NCBI GenBank assembly: GCA_930367215.1
Contig: OV884059.1
Location: 27,056,945-27,120,944, forward strand
Direction of reading: 5' to 3'
From: Pollenia angustigena
Taxonomy: Eukaryota; Arthropoda; Insecta; Diptera; Polleniidae
Length of the DNA stretch: 64,000 nucleotides
Translations under genes and position numbers: made by a program
Notes under the pieces: generated by a model
Seen by the model: only the letters and a program-made list of their open reading frames with translations
Database searches by the model: none
Told to the model about the DNA's origin: nothing
Part shown: positions 22,401 through 34,400 of the stretch, piece after piece
Layout of the letters: each line of letters begins with the position of its first letter
Position numbering within the stretch: the stretch's first letter is position 1

Positions 22401-25400
22401 AATGTTTAACAGCCGTACCTAAACAATAGCGGAAGGTGGAACGTTTTCTTTCGCTTAGCCTTTACACTGATATGCCATACCTAAGACAGAGCGTCAACGT
22501 TGTGTCACGAACAGAAGTGATAGCTTTCTGGTTTAATAAAACCAACAAATTGTAAATAAAAATAGAGATAAAAACGTTAGATTGACCAAAAAAAAAACTT
22601 TATTGCCGTTATTAATTTACGATAGCGGCAAACTTCACAATTAAACTATTAAATAGTCCGCTCTATTCAAAAACTAAAAAACGCGTTTGTTTAGGTACGG
22701 CTGTTATATCCAAGTTTTAAGAAAATATTGAAATGATAATTTTCGGAGTACAAAAACAACAATGTAATACTTTGTTTATCTTTCGTCAAACCATCATCGA
22801 ATGAATCTTCCACGACTCTCTGTATAAATCATTTTTCAACAATTATACGGCGAACAGCTACATGAGTTGTAGCTACATGAGTCTCATACGATTCTTCACA
22901 TGAAAGACTCGATAGATAATCTTTAACCACGGCTTAAGGCCCAACAATAATATGCATAGCCGTGCTAGGTCAAAAATTACCAAAAAGTCTCTCAAATGTA
23001 TTTAAAAAAACTAAAACAAAATAAAAACAAGTTAGAGTTCATAGCCTCCACCGACAGTTCGAATGTTTAAGGAGTAATATCTATATGATGTTATTATTAT
23101 CTAAAACTGTGACGATTTGTTATTAATTATGGTTTTAGGTGTACTAAACTGTTTTCCGGTAGTAGGGTTTTTATGGGGCCTAGGGTAAATTATGGACCGA
23201 TCATCACGAAATTTCACAGCGTCATTTCTAGTCCTTTAAAACTGTGACGTACCAATTTCTGTTATGATAGCATTATTAATTATGGTTTTAGGTGTACTAA
23301 ACTGTTTTCCGGGAGTAGGGTTTCTATGGGGCCTAGGGTAAATTATGTACCGATCTTCACGAAATTTCACAGTATCATTTATAGTCCTATAAAACTCTGA
23401 CGTGCCAAAATTTGTTATGATTGCATTATTTTTTACGGTTTTAGGCGTACTAAACTGTTTTCCGGTAGTAGGGTTTATATAGGGCCTAAAGTAAATTATG
23501 GACCGATCGTCACGAAATTTCACAGTGTTATTTCTAGTTCCAAAAAAACTCTGACGTACCAAATTTTGTTACGCTAGCGTTAGTTTTTACGGTTTTAGGC
23601 GTACTAAACTGTTTTCCGGGAGTAGTGTTTATATGGGGCTTAGGGTAAATTATGGACGGATCTTCACGAAATTTAACAGCGTGATTTCCAGTCAAATAAA
23701 AAAATTTTGGCGAAATCTTATCTCATTCCGTGCCTTGTTCCAGCATTTATGTTATTTTTTGTAGCAAAATAATCAATTTTTTTAGGTGGTGGTTCCACAT
23801 TTTGATTTATAGCTCTGATCCTACTGAACCGATTTTGCTGGATTTCAATCCCAAACTGCTTAGGATAACTACATGCAATTTGGCACCAAGTTTGTTCATT
23901 TCTTTTGAGTTGTTCGAAAGTGAGCGTGTTTTCAACAGACGGACAGACAGATGGACATGGCTAAATCGACTTAGAATTACTCAAGGACCCAGAATATATA
24001 TACTTTACGGGGTCTGAGATGAATAATAAAAAAGTTTCACACGGAATGACAAACTTAATATACCCTCTTCACAACTAATTGTGGTGTAGGGTATAAAAAC
24101 ATTTGATTCCGTATGGAATGTGCGATTAGTTTCGCACTTTGCTTAAGCAAATGACAGTTTCATAAAACTTAACAAAAAGTTTCCGTAAGTTCAATATGGT
24201 TTGCGTCATATGATTTACATGTATTCGCACATTTGCTTAATCCAACTTAAGTACATTCTTAGGCCTTTAAATGATTCCCACAACTATTGAAGTAGCGTCT
24301 TCCACTGTGCTTTGGAAGAATCTTAGTCGTGTTACAAAACATTGTTAAAAAGCACTAAATTTTAAGTTTTCCGATTTTTTGACGATTTTTCAAAACGTGA
24401 AAGACGATTTTTTTATTTTTTCTCAGGAAATTGACGATTTACTCAAAAATTTATCTGGCAGCCCTGTTGCTGAGCGACTTTTTACAGAGAAAATGTTTAA
24501 TGATTATGCAACATTTTCTCAAAAACTATTTTATGTTTCAGAAAAATGTTTTTATTGCTGAGTGACTTCCCTGCAAATAATAGGACCAGTCCAAGCACGC
24601 GTGTAAAGAGTAGTCCACAAGGGACCAGGACTAGTCCACAAGTAACCCAAACGTATGGAAAAAACCTGGTCTATTTAACATTACGATGTCCTAGGAGAGG
24701 ACCATATAACCCACCTTTGGACCACTAAGGAATAGTTTTAAAACTACTCCATGGTATATAACCCACCTTTGGACCAGTAAGGAGTAGTTTTAAAACTACT
24801 CCATGGTATACTCAAGAGGATTAGTTTTGAAGTCGTTTAAACACGAAAGCATGTCGTTAAAAAACGAAGACATGTCGTCTCACTACAAACACTTTTTAAC
24901 AATGGCATGGTCCATGCTTGCATTACATCGGACTAGTCCATGGAGTAGTCCATTTTATCAAAATGGGTCAGGTGGTCCAATTTTATTTGCAGGGTTTTTA
25001 CAGAGGAAATACTTATTATGAACAGGGCTGCCAGATAAATTTGTAAAAAAATCGTCAATTTCCTGAGTAAAAATAAAAAAAATCGTTTTTTTATTTTTCG
25101 TTTCGAAAAATCGTCAAAATATTTAAAAACTTAAAATGTAGTTTTTTTTAATCAATTTTTACTTTGTCGATTTTTTTTATAAATAAAATCATTCAAACAA
25201 AAACATAATAACTTCATACCCAGCTAGCATTTTCAATCGTGTAAGAGCTACTGGGACTCTCATGAAGAGCGTTTTTGACCGTCTTTGTGCGCGTTTTTTA
25301 ATCGTAGAAGATTCCTAACACGGAAGAAACGGTAATACGTGTGAGATTCTTTAATAAGACAGCGAAAGACGCTAACTTTAATCGTTGTGGAAATCGTTTG

Positions 25401-28400
25401 AGATGTGGGTAAATATACTCATGTGATATTATCTTACAACTCGTGAAATGCTCGCCGTATAATTGTTAAAAATACGTTTTAAACAGAGAGTCAAAAAAGG
25501 TTCGTTCGATGATGACGAAAGATAAACAAAGTGGAACATAGCGTGGCTTTAACGCTTTCCATTTGGAAAATGCGATTTTGACAGCGCTTTTAGCACTTAA
25601 GTTGGCCACTTTTGTTAATAAATAATGGTAATTTAGCTAGTTTTAGCTAATTATGCTAGTCTATAAATTCCCTCAACATTGGCAGAAAAGAAAACAAAGA
25701 AATATGTACATTAAAAAAATCAAGCTTATCGTGAATAAAAAGTGAACAGTTTTTCCTTTGAAATTTTGCTTTTCCCTTTACTTTTTTAGGGGAAAAAACC
25801 CTTAAAAAATTAAGCTGCTTTTCTTTATAAATTTAGTTTTCATTGGTGCTTCATATCTAAACATATAAAAACATTTTAAGTTTTCTTTTTGAAGACTGAA
25901 TAAAATCGTCACTTTTTAGAAAAAAATCAGCAAATCGGCACTTTGCTGCTTTCGGGACAAAAAATCATCAATATGACGATGAATCTTCAAATCTGGCAGT
26001 CCAGATTATGTAACATTTTATCAAAAAAGATTTACTGTCGTATTCATAAAAAATAAAACAAGTTTGAAATGTGTTTTAAGGCTAAATTTTCTTACAAATA
26101 TTCCTTAAAATGTTAATATTGCATAGCAATTTTTATGTTGTCGAGTAACTTTGCTGGAAAAAAGTTTATGTTGCTGGGAATTAGTAATGTGGGAATTAGT
26201 TAATATTGCAGCAATTATTTCTTATGGAGAAAAACTTCTGTAAAAAACTTTTATGTTGTTACAAATTAATATTCTAAAGCAACTTTTTTGATATCAAATT
26301 TTGTGTTTACATTCTCTATTCCATTGCTTATTAATAAGTACATACTGTTATTTTTTTTATCAAGCACACATTTTTCATTTTTATGCTTCAATTATACTTG
26401 ATTAAACAAATTGACTTTATCATATCCGTCTATCAGTCTGTTTGATTACATACATACATACATATTGATAAGTGTGTTGAACATCAGACCCAACTATCAT
26501 TTATCATTTTCATATCTGTTTTCAAATCACAAAAACAAATGTTATCCTAAACTCTATAAGATATTCTTTTTTGGAAAGGGCGCTTCAAGGTTAATAAAGT
26601 GCTAAAAACACACAAGTGTTTCATTATTAAATAAAAAAAATTACGCATAGGTAGGTATAATTAGCTTCTAAAATCAGCTGTCTATACTTTTAAATAACAA
26701 GAACACAAAAAAAGACAAACATTTTCGTTTAGAACCGGCAATATTGCCTTCTGTTTTGTTGTTTTTTTTATGCAATCTCAAGAAAACTACACCAGGGACA
26801 AATGCAATTGTGAAATTATCATTATTATGTTAAATTTACTTAAAACTTTTTTAATTTTACAACTTTGTTTTACATTATGGAAGAAATTTGACCCTTAGAC
26901 TAGAATGTATGTATGTACATATATTCTTACTTTACAACTCTATATTAAAGCCAATCTGGTGCTGCGGTATACAGTTATAGAGCACTGCCTCGGCCTCCAA
27001 CATAGAGCAAAATCCAATTCAGGGCCCTAATTATGGAAGTCGTGATCGAGTACTTTCTAATTCCTTCAGTCGATTCTGAAAGAATCGAAATTATTTTTTT
27101 CAGTGTTGTGAAACTCAAATTAATGCTTTATAACTAGGGTTGCCAGCAAACAAACTTAAAATAACTGGACAACTTAAAAAATTCACCTAGATTTTGAAAA
27201 AATAACTGGGGTCTAATCACCGCATACGATATCGAGCAAAATTGATCGAAATCATTTATTTTGGTATCATGAAACTCGATATCGAATGAAATGTATTGAA
27301 TTTGCAATAATAGCATTCGATATCGAGTAACTCGACATTAAATTTATCGAGTTTTTATTCGATACGTCAGTGTCTATCGTATGCGAAAAACATCGATAGT
27401 TTATTCGATACGATAGTATCGAATGAGGTGATTAGACCCCTGGAAAATTTAAAAATAAACTTATGTGGTGTTTATATAACACGAGGGCCTTACTCGACCG
27501 TTCAACTTACATTTAAAACAAAAACAAAAACAAAATTTCGAAATTTGTTTTTGTTTTAAATGTAAGTTGAACGGACGAGTAAGGCGCTCGTGTTCTACAA
27601 ACTACACATAAGTTTATATTTACGGTAGTTCAAAAAAAGTATTTTTTTTTTAAATTAAAAAAAGAAATAACAAAATAAACAAGAAAACGTAAAAAGTAAA
27701 ATTCAGTCTTAAATCAAATTACATGTCGTCACCTAAAATCTAAAAGGGCATAAGTAACAAAACAATTTAAATCGGCTTTTTTATTGTTTATGCTGCATTT
27801 ATCAAAATTAAGTCTAGTTAATATTTCAGCAGTTATAAGTTCATTCTAGTTCTTTTTTTTGAGTATAGATTATTTAAAATGCTTAAAGAACTTTCACAAA
27901 ACGTACGGTGGTTTTTATTGCATTTAAAACAAAATTGATATATCCTTCGGCTAACTGTAAATTTTTTGTTTGCATTCAGTATATAATTAATAAAAACATT
28001 AGTTTTTAAAATTATGTTTTAACTGGACAAATTGTAATTTAGCTGGAAACTGGACAAGACTCTAAAAAACTGGATAATCCAGGCCATTCCAGGACGTCTG
28101 GCAACCCTATTTACAACACTGAAAAAATAATTTCGATTCGTTAGTCCCAATTTACACTAGGACATTTCTTGCCGGGCATTTTTTGAATTCTCTTTTAATC
28201 TTACCTGAAGCGTTTACATATGGGCATTTCCACAGAATGGTCTACCAGGATGAAAAAATAAAATATTGATTATCATCGTCTTTTACTGTTTTTTATTAGA
28301 AAAAAGTCTATGTTCTTATAAAAGAATGGTTTCCTAGCATATCTGAGCTGTTTAACTTAAGACAATTGGGCTGGAAACTGGACAATTTTATAATTTCCTG

Positions 28401-31400
28401 TATTTTCTACTTCTAAAGACAGTTTTATATACTGATTTTACATGCAAAAAATATGTTATGTTTACACTCTTTCTGCATAATCTCTCCATTACAATCAATT
28501 GTAAAAGGAGTATTAAGTTTTTTTGTTAAGGAAATTTGAAGACATTTATGGTAAAATGCATGGTGATAATAATAAAAAAACATATGGAAAAATCGTACGT
28601 TCGCGACCGGTGCATAAGCCAATTAAATAAAAACCAAGAGAGATATTTTATTTTGTAAATACTGGATGGAGACCCACATTAATACACTCTTAAAATTAAT
28701 TAATCCCTTTTGAAAATTCTGTTTCATTACGCAGATTTTTACATTTCACTACTCTCAGCCGAATTTGACTTCTATTTTGCGTACGTTGGTGAACACACGT
28801 TTATAACTCTTATTATGAAAACTTCAACTCAATGAAATCCATCTTTTGTACTAAACATAGAGCTACCCAAATGCTATCGAATCGCAAAAAAAATGCTAGG
28901 AAAAGTTTTGTTTTCTATATTATTTCTACATCAAAAGCGTACGTTCGTGACCCCAGGAAATGCCCATATGAAACATTAGAAGTCAGACAGAAATTAATAC
29001 TTGTATGTAAACTACGAAAAGTAAGAAAGAGAAATGAAAAATGTCCAGTACAGATAGTCATGTACTACACACACTACCTTTTCGACCCCTCGCCATCAAA
29101 CTTCGTCTGTCCGGCAAGAAATATCCCTAGTGTAAATTGGGACTTAAGTATTGACTGAAATAATTAGATATTTAATTGCTTTCGAAACGAGAAAGTACTC
29201 GATCACGACTGCCAGAATCAGGCCCCTGGACTTATTCGATCAGAAAAACGCTAAACGTCTCTTTGGACGCACACCGAGAATAATGTGCTTTTCTTACAAC
29301 GCGAGCACCAAAGTGACTCGTTTAACTAACACTTAAAGCAAAAACAACATTACAAAATTTGTTTTTGTTTTAATTGTTAGTTGAACGAGTCACTTTTGCG
29401 CTCGCGTTCTAAAAACAGGCAGTAAGAGAATTTCCGTCCGGCATTGGCTCTAAATATATGCAGATTCAATAAATACATTTTTTAGGGATGGGACTTGAAC
29501 ATTTCCATAGTGAAAAATTGCCCATACGAATAACGGACATCCTAATGGTGGTTAAATTTTAAGGGCCGATGTTGATTTTGAATAAAACACAAATTATTTA
29601 GGAAATTATCATTTATTTTTATTATGATAATATTGGTATGGTTCAATTACATACATATGTATGTATGGAACAAAATATTGGCCAAATGTAAGCCGTGACC
29701 TCAGCATACCTCTATCCGATGGTCAAAGTTTTCGATGTCGCTGAGACATAATGAGGTTCTATGCCATTAATATGCCGAATTATCTCATCCTTTAGCTCTT
29801 GAATTGTTGCTGGCTTACCAAAGAAAGAAGTCTAACGGTGTCAAGCCACATGATCTTGGCGGCAAATTGACATCGCCACCACGTGAGATAACACGCCCAT
29901 TGAATTTGTCGCGCAAAAGAGCTATTGTTTAGTTAGCTGTGTGACAAGTGGAACTGTCCTGTTGAAACCACATATCGTCCACATCCATATCTTCCAATTC
30001 GGGTCATAAAAAGTTCGTAATCATCTTACGATAGCGAACACCATTCACAGTTACTGCCTGAACGCCCTCATTTTGGAAATAACGTATTATGCCCGATGAT
30101 GCCGCCAGCCCATAAACCGCACCAAGCAGTCACTCTTTGTGGGTGTTTTGGTTTTTCGACAATCACTCTTGGATTATAACGATATGCATTTTGATTTGAA
30201 CGCCCATTTTCATAATATGCCTCAATAACTTTAACGCGTTGCTCGATTGTGTACATCGGCCCTTAAAATTTAACCACCCTTGTACTATGCACATTGTACA
30301 TATGTACTTAAACGGTATTTTCTAGAAAAAGTATTTCTATATGTAAAAAAAAAAAACTTTAATTAACCTGAATATTTTTATTCCCACGTCACAATAGTGA
30401 AGAGGGTATTTTGCATTTGTGCTGATGTGTGTAACCCACCTTAAAGTATACCGATAGACTTAGAATCACTTTCTGAGTCGAACTAACGATGTCCTTCCGG
30501 CTGGCTGGCTGTCCATGTAACCTTGTGCGCAAAGTACAGGTCGCAATTTCTGATCGGAAATTTTGGCCTCTCAGAAACTATCAAACCGATTTTAATGAAA
30601 TTTAAATCATAGTTAGAAATATATTTATATGGACACATATGCTATGTAGTTTTTCAAAAATAGGACCACAAGAGGAGATAGGGGGCAATTTCACAAACTT
30701 TCAAGCCGATTTTAATGAAGTTTATAAACATAGATAAATCCATATTAATATGGACACATAAGTATTATGTGTTTTTAAATACTGTGGTGTAGGGTATCAT
30801 ATGGTCGGGCTTGACGGACTATACTTTCTTACTTGTTTAATTTATATAAGCATTTTTGTTCAAAATTTTGCTTAATTTTTATTGCGCTTGGAAATGGTGT
30901 TTGAACATGGACCAGTTTTTCCAAAAGTGTGTCAACAATAACACGATTTTCTGACTTAATGAAATAATTCTTTATTTATTTATACATACATACATATGTG
31001 TATATGATTAAAAATGCTTTTTTTAGTCTCTTAGAATAGAATAATTACTTGTTTATTTAAAAAAAAAATTCGCTGAACTCTCTTACAAGGCGCCGAGATG
31101 AAGTAGAAAAACTTAAAACTTTTTATATAGGAGTTGTATTGCTCTAGTTATTTTAAAGAAATTTTAAGTCCAACGGGAAAATAAGGAATCAGTTAAAAAA
31201 AAATAATTATAATATTGAGGTCCTATGCTCCTCATAGGATCGAAGGAAACATGTACATATATCTGTGTTCAGAGTAATGAATTCTGGAATCAAATATTAT
31301 ACCTACAAAATATGTTATATCTTTTCCAAAGAATAATAATGTATTCATTGGAATCCAGAAGGTTATTTTATCTGACACAATAATTATGCATTGATTCCAA

Positions 31401-34400
31401 AGTTTATTCCCACATTTCCAGAAATATGTATGTATGAATTGTTTTTCTCCGTGATGATTATTCGTGTTTTTCCTTTTACATATTTTCTTAATAAAAATCC
31501 TTTATGAATTACTATTTAATTCCTTCGCAGGATACCTTAAATTAATTTATTACAATCCTAGGACATGTGCTGTGTTAAGACTAATCGATCCTGGAATCAA
31601 ATATTATACAGGATATGTTTTACATTCTCTATTGCTATTTATTATAGGTATTTTCCTGCTGGGAATAGGTTGTCAAAATTGTTTATGCTTTCTTAATACA
31701 TAAGTACATATATAGATATGTACACATACAATGTAGTAAGTAGCTGAAACATATGTAGTATACAAAAAAAAAATTTACTTAAATCGCCTTACGAAAACAA
31801 GACCAATGTTTTGTATGTCATTTAATAAATAAATTATTATACCCACACCACAATAGTGGAGAGGGTATTATCCATTTGTGCTTATGTGTGTAGCGCCTTA
31901 AAATATTGATCCTAGACCCACCTTAAAGTATACCGATCGACTCAGAATCAATTTCTGAGTGGAACTAACGATGTCCGTCCGGCTGGCAGGCTGGCTGGCT
32001 GGCTGTCCAGGTAACCTTTTGCGCAAAGTACAGGTTTGGAGATAATTTAGTAATGGGACATTGGCACAAGAACCAAGCCTATTGAAAATAAGCGGAATCG
32101 TAGGACCAGGAGGGAAGAAACTATCAAACCGATTTTAATGATATTTAAAACATATATAAAACCATATCTATATGGACACAAAAGGTATGCATTTTTTAAA
32201 AAATAGGACCACGAGGGGAGATAGGGGCAATTTCTGCCTCTCAAACCGATTTTAACGAAATTTATAAGATTGTTAGATCCATATCTATATGGACACATAT
32301 GCTATACAGTTTTTCAAAAAATAGGGCCACAAGGGGAGATAGGGACAATTTCTGTTTCAAACGAACTTTCAAACCGATTTAAATGAAGTTTATAAACATA
32401 AATAAATCCATATTTATACGGACACATAAGCATGATGTGTTTTTAAATACTGTGATGTAGGGTATCATATGGTCGGGCTTGACCGACTATACTTTCTTAC
32501 TTGTTTTGATTACGTTTGTATGCCGTAAACACTAACAGAATTCTTGTTAATACAATCATTATACGTACCGACAAACATAATAATTAGTAAAAAAAAAAAT
32601 AACATGAACCATGTAAAATCAGCGAGTCTTAAAGAGTTTTAAAAAAAACTAAAGTCAGGTGTGTGATGAAACCCGACCGATTTCAAAGCTATTGTTTTAA
32701 GCAGAAATGATGAATTTCCAGCGATTTGAAAATAAATTTCTGAATTAAACGGGCTGGTTATAAAAATCGAAATTAAGTGGATTTAAAATCGAATAATTTA
32801 TTTTTAAAAACGAGCCTGTACAGAAAGTTCATAAAATTATTCCTTTTAATATAACCATACTTCATATTTTGAGTACCAATTACACTACGTGACAGATTTT
32901 TGACCAAATGTATCTGACACCTAACAAAACACCTTGGTAAAAAATCATTAAATTTTTCATGAAGTTTAAACTTTTGCCCACTGTAACTTCTTGACCAATC
33001 TTCACAAACGGCCCATGGTTATTTTAGTAATTTAATTATCTTTAACTAAAGCAATACATAATCCGTTTAATAGTTTTGAAAATATTTGCATTTAAGTCAT
33101 ATCATCTTTTTAACAACCACAAATAACGGTTATTTTGGAATATCTCGAAAACCGTACTACTTTTGGCAATTTTGACTTCATATTCGGACAATTTTACATA
33201 AAGATTAAGTGTCAGAGTCATTTGGTCACGACTTTGTTGAAAATTTGTGACACAGTATTATCTTTACAAGGACAACTCTTAAACACAGAAAAACTACATT
33301 CATATTGTAAATAATTAAATCAAAATCTCGTTCGATTTTAATTCCACTTCATTTCGATTTCTAGAACATGCCCGAAATTCTTAGGCCCTAATTGGGTAAA
33401 ACGAAACGCAACGCCAAAAATTACATTAGTTTTTTATTGCAATAATTTTTCCATTGACAGTGAGCGGTATGTTAAGCAACTTTGCAATGCTAGAAGCATA
33501 TAAGGTAGCAGCTAATATACAGAATTATTGGTCGTAAAAACTTAACAGAAAATAAGAGGACAATTTATTAAAAATCAATTTGTAAAGATACTGTAAACTA
33601 TATTTTCGGTTTTGAGTCGTTTTGTTTTCAAAATCGTTCTCCATCACATATGTACCTAAATGTTGAATGAAAAACTTTTTCGAGAGAAAATCAAGGTATA
33701 TTTATAGCAGGTAGCCGCGAGATTACAACAATTGTACAATAAAACAAACAACAGGGCTTTTTATTGTTGTTTTGTGATACGAACTGTCAAATAGCAAAGC
33801 GGTTGAAAAGAGACAAACAAGACAAAATACTTTGTTTACTTGTTTACTATACAACATTTGACAGTTTGTATCGCAAAACAAGCAAATAAAAAATAACCAG
33901 CTGGCTTTCCGAGACTACCTGCTATAAATATACCTTGGAGAAAATGTTCGCGTTACAAACAGGGTTACCGTTGGAAATTTTCGAAAAGGGTCACAAAAAG
34001 GGGTTTTCCAGAAAAAGGGGTAAAAAAAGGGTATTTCGATAAAAAAAAAAGGGTCAAGTTTTTTATAAGCAGTAAATTAATGTAGCCAAACAAACAAGCA
34101 TTGGCATTAACTAATTTGCATGAGCATCGCAAATTAATCACAGATGCGCATCAGATGTAGCGCAATGGTACATTTCAGAGCAGGCCCATGTGTTCCATGA
34201 GAAAAAAATAAAAAATGGCCCAGTAATTTTTTCCCAAAAAAAGTTACATTTTGCTAAGCAACTGTTTCTTGAGAAAAAGTACAAATATAAGTATAGGCAA
34301 CCATTTATTTACCATGGAAAAGTTAAAGTTGCTCAGCATCTTTTTATTTGCTTACCCCCATATTCATAAAAAATATTTTTGTTTTATTGGAGGTTTATTG

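Larger units (their letters stand above)
22254..24466. mobile_element. hAT-type element CAGGGCTGCCAGAT, copy B (nest host)
   Basis: Starts CAGGGCTGCCAGATTTGACG, ends TTATCTGGCAGCCCTG. TTGCTGAG is duplicated exactly at 22246-22253 and 24467-24474. A TTA-flanked MITE (22937-24266) is inserted inside, itself split by a family-2 repeat (23024-24099). Confidence 0.88.
27135..28109. mobile_element. hAT-type element, TAGGGTTGCCAG ends
   Basis: Ends TAGGGTTGCCAG and CTGGCAACCCTA are exact inverted copies. Flanks TTTATAAC (27127-27134) and TTTACAAC (28110-28117) agree at seven of eight. AACTGGACAA-type words recur near both ends. Two MITEs are nested inside (27206-27442 and 27455-27617). Confidence 0.85.
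27021..29227. mobile_element. Foldback element hosting a hAT and a Harbinger-like MITE
   Basis: Left end AGGGCCCTAATTATGGAAG TCGTGATCGAGTACTTTCT matches the complement of the right end AGGGGCCTGATTCTGGCAG TCGTGATCGAGTACTTTCT over about 38 bp. Deeper parts also pair: TCGAAATTATTTTTT then CAGTGTTGT at about 27080-27110 against 28111-28140. The centre is occupied by 27135-28109 and the right arm is split by 28144-29143. No clean target duplication. Confidence 0.75.

Noticed and set aside
26948..27017. tRNA-like string GGTGCTGCGGTATACAG ... GAGCACTGCCTC
   Set aside because: Starts like a tRNA-derived sequence but lacks a recognisable box B and any cloverleaf; may be an old SINE head, not supportable.
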